Under the pieces are notes generated by a model. The model was given only the letters and a program-made list of their open reading frames with translations, was not told where the DNA came from and ran no database searches. Positions 6,035 through 10,464 of a stretch of DNA of 10,464 bases are shown here, piece by piece (the first letter of the stretch is position 1; each line of letters begins with the position of its first letter). This stretch comes from JAXDLW01 sp050998755. GTDB lineage: Bacteria > Chloroflexota > Dormibacteria > DASZGP01. Location of the stretch: assembly GCA_050998755.1 (NCBI GenBank), contig JBPCPW010000113.1, positions 1-10,464 on the forward strand. Reading direction: 5' to 3'. A program made the translations under genes and the position numbers.

Positions 6035-7651
6035 GTGAAAATGAATCGAGTGACGGCGCCGTCTAACCGGTCTCTGACACGCTCGTGGCAGGCGGGGCTC
6101 GCAGCGCTGGTCGCCTTTGTGCTGGCTGGCGCCGGCATCGCCAATGCCCAGGTGACGACCAGCGTTTACGCCGGACCCACTCCTCGAGCCCACTGTGGCC
6201 CGGGAGGGATGCCGGAGACGGGCCGACAGGGTCGCATAACCCAGGCCGACCTCGACAGCGGTCGCGCGGCCCAAGGCTTCCAATGCAACCTGGCCGTTCT
6301 GGGGCACTTCGGGCAGCGCGGCGGTTACAAGGTCGAGCGCTATGTGGACAAGGCCGGTCACGAGTGCGCCTATTACGACACCACCCTGCTGTTCCCCAAG
6401 GACGCGGTCCTCGCGGCCGGCGTCAACGTCCTCGACATGACGGACCCCGCTCATCCCGCGCTCACCGCGAACCTCACAACCCCGGCGATGCTGACGCCGC
6501 ACGAGTCCATTCTTCTGAACCAGAAGCGCGGGCTGCTCGTGGGAGTGAGCGCCAACCCCGCGTTCTACCCCGGGATCGTTGACGTGTACGACGTCAGCGC
6601 CGACTGTCGTAATCCTGTCCTCCAGTCCAGCCTGCCAGTTGGCACCTTTGGCCATGAGAGCGGGTTCGCGCCGGACGGCAACACCTTCTATTCGTCTTCA
6701 CTGGATGGCGGGTTCATCACCGCCATCGACCTCACCAACCCGATGCTCACCAAACCAGTGTGGTTCGACAACCAGATCGGGAAGATCCACGGGCTCTCGA
6801 TTCGCGACGATGGCAATCGCGCGTACCTCGCAACCCGAGCCGGCCTGATCATCCTCGACACCAGCCAGGTTCAGGCGCGGGTGGTCAACCCGGTTGTGCC
6901 GGTGGTGAGCAGCCTGACCTGGCCGACCATGAGCACCCCACAGATCACGATACCGGTGACCATCAAGGGGCACTCATACCTGGTTGAGATCGATGAGTTC
7001 GGCGGCGGGAGTGCCAAGATCGGCGCGGCGCGGATCATCGACATCGCCGACGATCGCCACCCGGCGGTCATCTCGAACATCAGGCTCGAGGTGAACATGG
7101 CGGAGAACCAGGCGGGCCAGGCGAATGACCCGGGCGCAACGACGACCTTCCGGGGCTATGCCGGCCATTATTGCGAGGTACCAAGCCGCGTCGAACCCGG
7201 TGTCGTCGCCTGCACCTTCATCCTCTCAGGGCTTCGGCTGTTTGACATCCACGACCCCTACCACCCAAAGGAACTGGGCTACTTCAATCCCCCGCCGCGC
7301 AAAGTCATCCCAGGTGCCCCGGCGGCCGCCGACCCGGTCTCCAACTACGCGATGTCCAAGCCGACCTTCGTCCCGCGGCGCAACGAGATCTGGTACTCCG
7401 ACGGCAACAACGGGTTCTATGTCCTCGGCGTCGCCAACAACGTCTGGACGCCAACGCGCGCCCAGCTTGCCGGGGGGGCCCCAGGGGGAGCCCCAGCGAC
7501 GATCCCAGCTGCCGCCGCCGGAGGCAGGCTGTCCAGTACCCCGGGCACGTCAACAGGTGGGCCCGTAGGCTACTCGCTCCTGGCGTTCGGGTCAGCCGGG
7601 ATGGTGCTCGCACTCGGGCTGGGTGTGGTGCGGCAGAGGCGCCGAGGCTAG
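6035..7651 (+). CDS. Secreted, membrane-anchored LVIVD-repeat-like beta-propeller protein
   Basis: This is a 538-residue protein. Residues 1-38 are a signal peptide: basic start, hydrophobic AGLAALVAFVLAGAGI, cleavage likely after Ala-Asn-Ala 36-38. Residues about 85-470 carry repeated strands ending in V-x-D-(M/V/I/L)-(T/S)-x-P or similar: NVLDMTDPAHPAL, VDVYDVSADCRNP, ITAIDLTNP, LIILDTSQ, RIIDIADDRHPAV, LRLFDIHDPYHPKEL. This is the LVIVD pattern of surface beta-propellers. Six cysteines (54, 84, 111, 191, 380, 393), all in the exported part, could form disulfides. After a Gly/Ala/Pro/Ser linker (about 478-510) comes a membrane helix (about 512-532) and the end RQRRRG, a stop-transfer anchor without an LPXTG motif. 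Function is unknown; binding or scaffolding on the cell surface is the reasonable guess. Confidence 0.85.
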   Translation: MKMNRVTAPSNRSLTRSWQAGLAALVAFVLAGAGIANAQVTTSVYAGPTPRAHCGPGGMPETGRQGRITQADLDSGRAAQGFQCNLAVLGHFGQRGGYKVERYVDKAGHECAYYDTTLLFPKDAVLAAGVNVLDMTDPAHPALTANLTTPAMLTPHESILLNQKRGLLVGVSANPAFYPGIVDVYDVSADCRNPVLQSSLPVGTFGHESGFAPDGNTFYSSSLDGGFITAIDLTNPMLTKPVWFDNQIGKIHGLSIRDDGNRAYLATRAGLIILDTSQVQARVVNPVVPVVSSLTWPTMSTPQITIPVTIKGHSYLVEIDEFGGGSAKIGAARIIDIADDRHPAVISNIRLEVNMAENQAGQANDPGATTTFRGYAGHYCEVPSRVEPGVVACTFILSGLRLFDIHDPYHPKELGYFNPPPRKVIPGAPAAADPVSNYAMSKPTFVPRRNEIWYSDGNNGFYVLGVANNVWTPTRAQLAGGAPGGAPATIPAAAAGGRLSSTPGTSTGGPVGYSLLAFGSAGMVLALGLGVVRQRRRG

Positions 7652-7660
7652 TCGGTCGGG

Positions 7661-8437
7661 TTAGGACAAGGTGGCGAGGCCGCCGGAAACCGGGATGACC
7701 GCGCCGGTCACGTAGGCCCCCGCCCGGGACGAGAGGTAGATCACCGCGCCGGCGATGTCGTCTCCCCCGCCCTCGCGGTGCATCGGGATTCGGTCGAGGA
7801 TCGCCTTCTCAACCTCGGGTGTCTCGTACATGAAGGCGGTCATCTTGCTGGGAAACAGGCCGGGAGCGATGGCGTTGACGTTGATATTCTCGTCGACCAG
7901 GCGTCGCGCCAGGTGACGGGTGAGCATGTGCACCGCCGCTTTGCTGGCGGAATAGGCGAAGCTCTCGGGCAGCGGCACGGAGATCCCGTCCACCGAGCCG
8001 ATGTTCACGACACTGGCCCGATCGGCGGCAGTCGCGGCTGCTCGGAGCAGAGGCAGAAAGAGCTGGGTGGTGAAGAAGACCCCCTTGACGTTGGTGTCCA
8101 GGACCTTGTCCCAGCCGTCCTCGGGGTACTCGTCAATGGGCGCGCCCCACGCGGCACCGGCGTTGTTGACCAGGATGTGGACCTGCTTCTCCTTCGCCGC
8201 CACGCCATCGCGAAGGTGCTCGGCACCGGCGCGAGTCGACAAGTCTGACGGGATGGACTCGCATACGCCAAAGACGCCCAGTTCGGCCGCCGCAGCGTTG
8301 CAGGCATCGGCTTTACGCCCGGTGATGTAGACCCGCGCACCGGCCTGCAGCAGCCCGCGCGCGATCATCTTGCCAATCCCGCGTGAGCCCCCGGTGACAA
8401 CCGCGGTCTTGCCTTGGACCGAGAACAGCTCGCTCAT
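7661..8437 (-). CDS. SDR-family NAD(P)-dependent oxidoreductase
   Basis: This 258-residue classical short-chain dehydrogenase/reductase is complete. It has the cofactor motif TGGSRGIG at 15-22, NNAG at 91-94, Asn116 in LDTNVKG, and the catalytic Ser148, Tyr162 and Lys166 (YSASK). The PG turn is at 192-193 and the usual PVSGG end is present. Arg in TGGSRG and in ITGRK (about 41) suggests NADPH preference. Overall order resembles RhlG-type 3-oxoacyl reductases, but substrate cannot be read from sequence. ATG 8437 is chosen because MSELFSVQGK is a normal SDR start and TACCAT lies exactly 7 bases before it; a longer frame to 8527 would run into the ABC gene. It ends nine bases from the convergent LVIVD gene, with no hairpin between. 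Confidence 0.93.
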   Translation of the reverse strand: MSELFSVQGKTAVVTGGSRGIGKMIARGLLQAGARVYITGRKADACNAAAAELGVFGVCESIPSDLSTRAGAEHLRDGVAAKEKQVHILVNNAGAAWGAPIDEYPEDGWDKVLDTNVKGVFFTTQLFLPLLRAAATAADRASVVNIGSVDGISVPLPESFAYSASKAAVHMLTRHLARRLVDENINVNAIAPGLFPSKMTAFMYETPEVEKAILDRIPMHREGGGDDIAGAVIYLSSRAGAYVTGAVIPVSGGLATLS

Positions 8438-8469
8438 GGGCGTGATGGTAGCGCGTACGATGACTGCGC
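8438..8469. promoter_or_regulatory. 32-base divergent promoter region with two leaderless-type -10 boxes
   Basis: On the minus strand TACCAT (8450-8445) is followed by 7 bases and the SDR ATG. On the plus strand TACGAT (8456-8461) is followed by 8 bases and the ABC ATG at 8470. Neither gene has a Shine-Dalgarno, and both -35 positions would lie inside the opposite coding region without a clear TTGACA. The two -10 boxes are only five bases apart, so the two polymerases should exclude each other. Confidence 0.5.
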
Positions 8470-9228
8470 ATGACCGCCGTGGTCGAGGCCCAGGACGTAC
8501 GCAAGCGCTACCGCGCCAGCCAACCATGGGCCGTTGACGGCCTGACCATCACCATCCAGCCAGGGGAAGCCTTTGGTCTCCTTGGCCCCAACGGGGCCGG
8601 CAAGACCACGATGGTCAAGATGCTGACCGGCCTGCTTTTTCCCGACGAGGGCAACCTGCGGGTCTTTGGAGAGGATCCCACTCACCCGGCGGCGCGGCGA
8701 AAAACCGGGTTCTCGCCCGAGGATCCCGACTTCCCGAAGTTCCTGCGCGCCGGCGAGGTCCTCGACTACTTCGGACGGTTGTTCGGCCTGGCGGAGCCAG
8801 AGCGTGGCCGCAGGGTCACAGAGGCCCAGGCGTGGGCCGGCCTGGCCGGCGAGCGACGCCTGGTGCGGCAGTACTCCAAGGGCATGAAACAGCGCTTGGG
8901 TTTGGCGCAGGCGCTGGTTGGCCGGCCCCAGCTCCTGATCCTGGACGAGCCCACCGCCGACCTCGACCCGGTGGGCCGGCGGGCGGTCCGTGACCTGATC
9001 CTGAGTCTCAAGACCCAGGGGGTGGCGATCCTGCTCAACAGTCACCTCCTCAGCGAGGTCGAGCGCGTCTGCGACCGGGTCGCGATCATCGACCACGGGC
9101 ACGTTCTGCGTGAGGGTCAGGTGCACGACATCGTGCCCGAGGGCAAGACACTCGAGGATGTCTTCATGGAGCTGGTGCCGTCCCGGTCCCAGGGCCTACC
9201 CAGCTTCATGGTCGACCCTCCCGCATGA
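8470..9228 (+). CDS. ABC transporter ATP-binding protein
   Basis: This 252-residue ATPase has all nucleotide-binding motifs: Walker A GPNGAGKTT at 39-47, signature YSKGMKQRL at 135-143, Walker B LLILDE at 155-160 with the D-loop after it, and His192 in NSH. The Q-loop region reads GFSPEDPDFP near 80-89, with Glu in the Gln position, as in several ABC-2 type drug, lipid or gliding-type exporters. It provides energy for the membrane protein encoded next, with which it shares a four-base overlap (ATGA, 9225-9228). Start ATG 8470 is leaderless by the TACGAT box. The cargo is unknown. Confidence 0.95.
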   Translation: MTAVVEAQDVRKRYRASQPWAVDGLTITIQPGEAFGLLGPNGAGKTTMVKMLTGLLFPDEGNLRVFGEDPTHPAARRKTGFSPEDPDFPKFLRAGEVLDYFGRLFGLAEPERGRRVTEAQAWAGLAGERRLVRQYSKGMKQRLGLAQALVGRPQLLILDEPTADLDPVGRRAVRDLILSLKTQGVAILLNSHLLSEVERVCDRVAIIDHGHVLREGQVHDIVPEGKTLEDVFMELVPSRSQGLPSFMVDPPA

Positions 9229-10031
9229 GCGTGGCATACGCCGCGACCTACTACACGCTGCGCGAGATGATGCGACGCAAGCTCCTCCTGGTCTTTGCGG
9301 GCGGAGGGGTCTTGCTGGCCTGCGGGCTCGGGCTGTTCATCGCGCTGGCCCCAGGTCAACTGTTACAGGGGAGCTCTCGGGCCATATTCCTGGTCCTCTT
9401 CTCAGGACAGATTGCGGAGTTCTTCCTCTTCCTGACGGCGCTGGGAATAGGGGCGACAACCATCTACAACGATCTCGACAGCGGTTCGGTGGTCTCCGTC
9501 TTCACCAAGCCGATCTCCCGACTCGAGTACACCCTTGGCAAGGTCGCCGCGGCAGTGGCCGCGCTGGCCGCGGTCAGCCTGGTGCTGGGCATCGGGCTGC
9601 TAATCATCCTGGAGATCTCGGGCGGCGGGCATGAGGACCTGCTCTTCCTGGATTTCGGGCGTATCGTGGCCAACGAGGCGACGATCCTGGTCCTTGTCCT
9701 GATGCTCACAGCGGTGACCAACAACGTCGTTGCCATCGTGGTCGCCGTGGTGGTGACCAACCTGGCCAACCTGATCAACACATTCTGGATATTCACCAAG
9801 GACCTGTCCATCGCGACAGGATGGAAGGTCGCGCTGACCACGCTCCATTGGGTCCTGCCTCGCCAGCTGCGCTACAGCGTGGCCTCGGAGTTGGTGCGCG
9901 TGCGGGCCAGCCTCGGCGGCGTGGGCTCCGAGGCGCTCACCTCTGACTGGACCGACATCGTCTACTGGGCCGTGTACCTGGTCCTCATCGTTGTCGTCCT
10001 TTACCTCCTGGTAAGGCGCAAGCAGGTCTGA
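9225..10031 (+). CDS. ABC-2-type transporter permease
   Basis: This 268-residue protein has about six membrane helices: near 20-42, 54-77, 108-130, 150-178, a weaker one near 180-192, and 245-262. The N-terminus TLREMMRRKLLLVFA is the usual amphipathic entry, and IYNDLDSGSVVSVFTKPISR near 80-100, a cytoplasmic segment, is typical of ABC-2 permeases, including the NosY-like group. It pairs with the upstream ATPase to make an exporter or membrane-acting complex. A polar segment near 192-238 (containing LPRQLRYSVASELVRVRASL) probably faces one side of the membrane. It ends RRKQV. The DedA gene starts 17 bases downstream. Confidence 0.88.
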   Translation: MSVAYAATYYTLREMMRRKLLLVFAGGGVLLACGLGLFIALAPGQLLQGSSRAIFLVLFSGQIAEFFLFLTALGIGATTIYNDLDSGSVVSVFTKPISRLEYTLGKVAAAVAALAAVSLVLGIGLLIILEISGGGHEDLLFLDFGRIVANEATILVLVLMLTAVTNNVVAIVVAVVVTNLANLINTFWIFTKDLSIATGWKVALTTLHWVLPRQLRYSVASELVRVRASLGGVGSEALTSDWTDIVYWAVYLVLIVVVLYLLVRRKQV

Positions 10032-10048
10032 GCTATGCGGCGCAGTTC

Positions 10049-10464
10049 ATGAACGTACTCAGCGGGCTCCACGGCACACCCGGGGTGCTCCTGCTCTGCG
10101 GTCTGCTCTTCACGGAGGAGACCGGCGTCCCGTTACCATTCGCTCCCGGCGAAATTGTGCTGCTCGCCGGCGGCCTGCTGTTGGCCACCGGTGGGCTCAA
10201 CCCGTTGATCTTCATACCCCTGGCGATCGCGGCGTGTGTCGCCGGGTCTGTGCTGGGCTTCGGCTGGGCGGCGGCGGCAGGCCCCGAGGGGCTCTACAAG
10301 GTGGCGCGCAAGCTCCACAAGGAGAAGGCACTGCAGAGAGTGGAGGACCGGATTAAATCCGCGGGGGCGGTGGGCCTGGGGGGCGGCAGGGTTGCCCGCA
10401 GGCCGGGAAGCTACCCCACAACCGTCCAGGGTGGCATGTGGGGCGGAGGAGGCGGGCTCTTGGT
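10049..10464 (+). CDS. DedA-family membrane protein, C-terminus cut by window end
   Basis: The frame from ATG 10049 is open to the end of the window (138 codons). The N-terminus has VLLLCGLLFTEETGVPLPF then APGEIVLLAGGLL, the DedA/SNARE-associated-type block with conserved Glu and the Pro-Gly-Glu loop. A helical segment VARKLHKEKALQRVEDRIKS follows, as in DedA proteins. The family moves lipids such as undecaprenyl phosphate or phosphatidylethanolamine across the membrane. No ribosome binding site is seen; coupling to the permease 17 bases upstream is likely. The last ~30 residues lose the expected R-x-I-P-G-x-R motif and become Gly-rich, probably from sequence error. Confidence 0.8.
   Translation, partial: MNVLSGLHGTPGVLLLCGLLFTEETGVPLPFAPGEIVLLAGGLLLATGGLNPLIFIPLAIAACVAGSVLGFGWAAAAGPEGLYKVARKLHKEKALQRVEDRIKSAGAVGLGGGRVARRPGSYPTTVQGGMWGGGGGLL

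Noticed and set aside
5246..6655. Minus-strand open frame of 469 codons across the EamA and LVIVD genes
   Set aside because: A GC-rich shadow of two clear plus-strand proteins; composition is His/Arg/Gly/Asp-rich with no domain or ribosome binding site.
8434..9126. Minus-strand open frame (230 codons) opposite the ABC ATPase
   Set aside because: Fully antisense to an ATPase with every motif intact; no domain in the translation.

Overview
The window is GC-rich chromosomal DNA with densely packed genes and many GTG/TTG starts. Several genes start on an ATG that lies 7-8 bases after a TANNNT-type -10 box with no ribosome binding site, which looks like leaderless transcription. That style, plus a secreted propeller protein anchored by a C-terminal membrane helix and an Arg-rich tail, fits a Gram-positive-like soil lineage (Actinomycetota, Chloroflexota or Dormibacterota-like). 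Nothing in the window fixes the phylum.

Left part (1-2114): an accessory, partly decayed region. It opens with the last codons and right flank of an IS110-type transposase. A fragment without a start follows, possibly from a flavin/F420-binding oxidase-like gene. Next come a two-domain YCII-related protein (370-960), a VapBC-type toxin-antitoxin pair (1152-1795) with a palindromic operator at its start, and a broken SnoaL/NTF2-like gene (about 1808-2114) with one clear frameshift.

Middle (2149-5914): a minus-strand operon reads NfeD-like OB protein, then flotillin, then TelA-family protein, with coupled starts and a candidate TTGACA promoter. It looks like a membrane-domain or envelope-stress module. 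An EamA/RhtA-type exporter (5042-5914) is divergent from it.

Right part (6035-10464): a secreted, membrane-anchored LVIVD-type beta-propeller protein (6035-7651) converges on an SDR oxidoreductase (7661-8437). The SDR gene shares a 32-base divergent promoter region with an ABC transporter operon: ATPase, ABC-2-type permease, then a DedA-family membrane protein cut off by the window end. The last ~90 bases of the DedA gene look like low-quality sequence.

I see no rRNA, tRNA, CRISPR array or complete mobile element. The least described parts are the flotillin-NfeD-TelA operon with its in-frame flotillin/TelA junction, and the leaderless-start pattern. I found no clearly new defence or mobile system.
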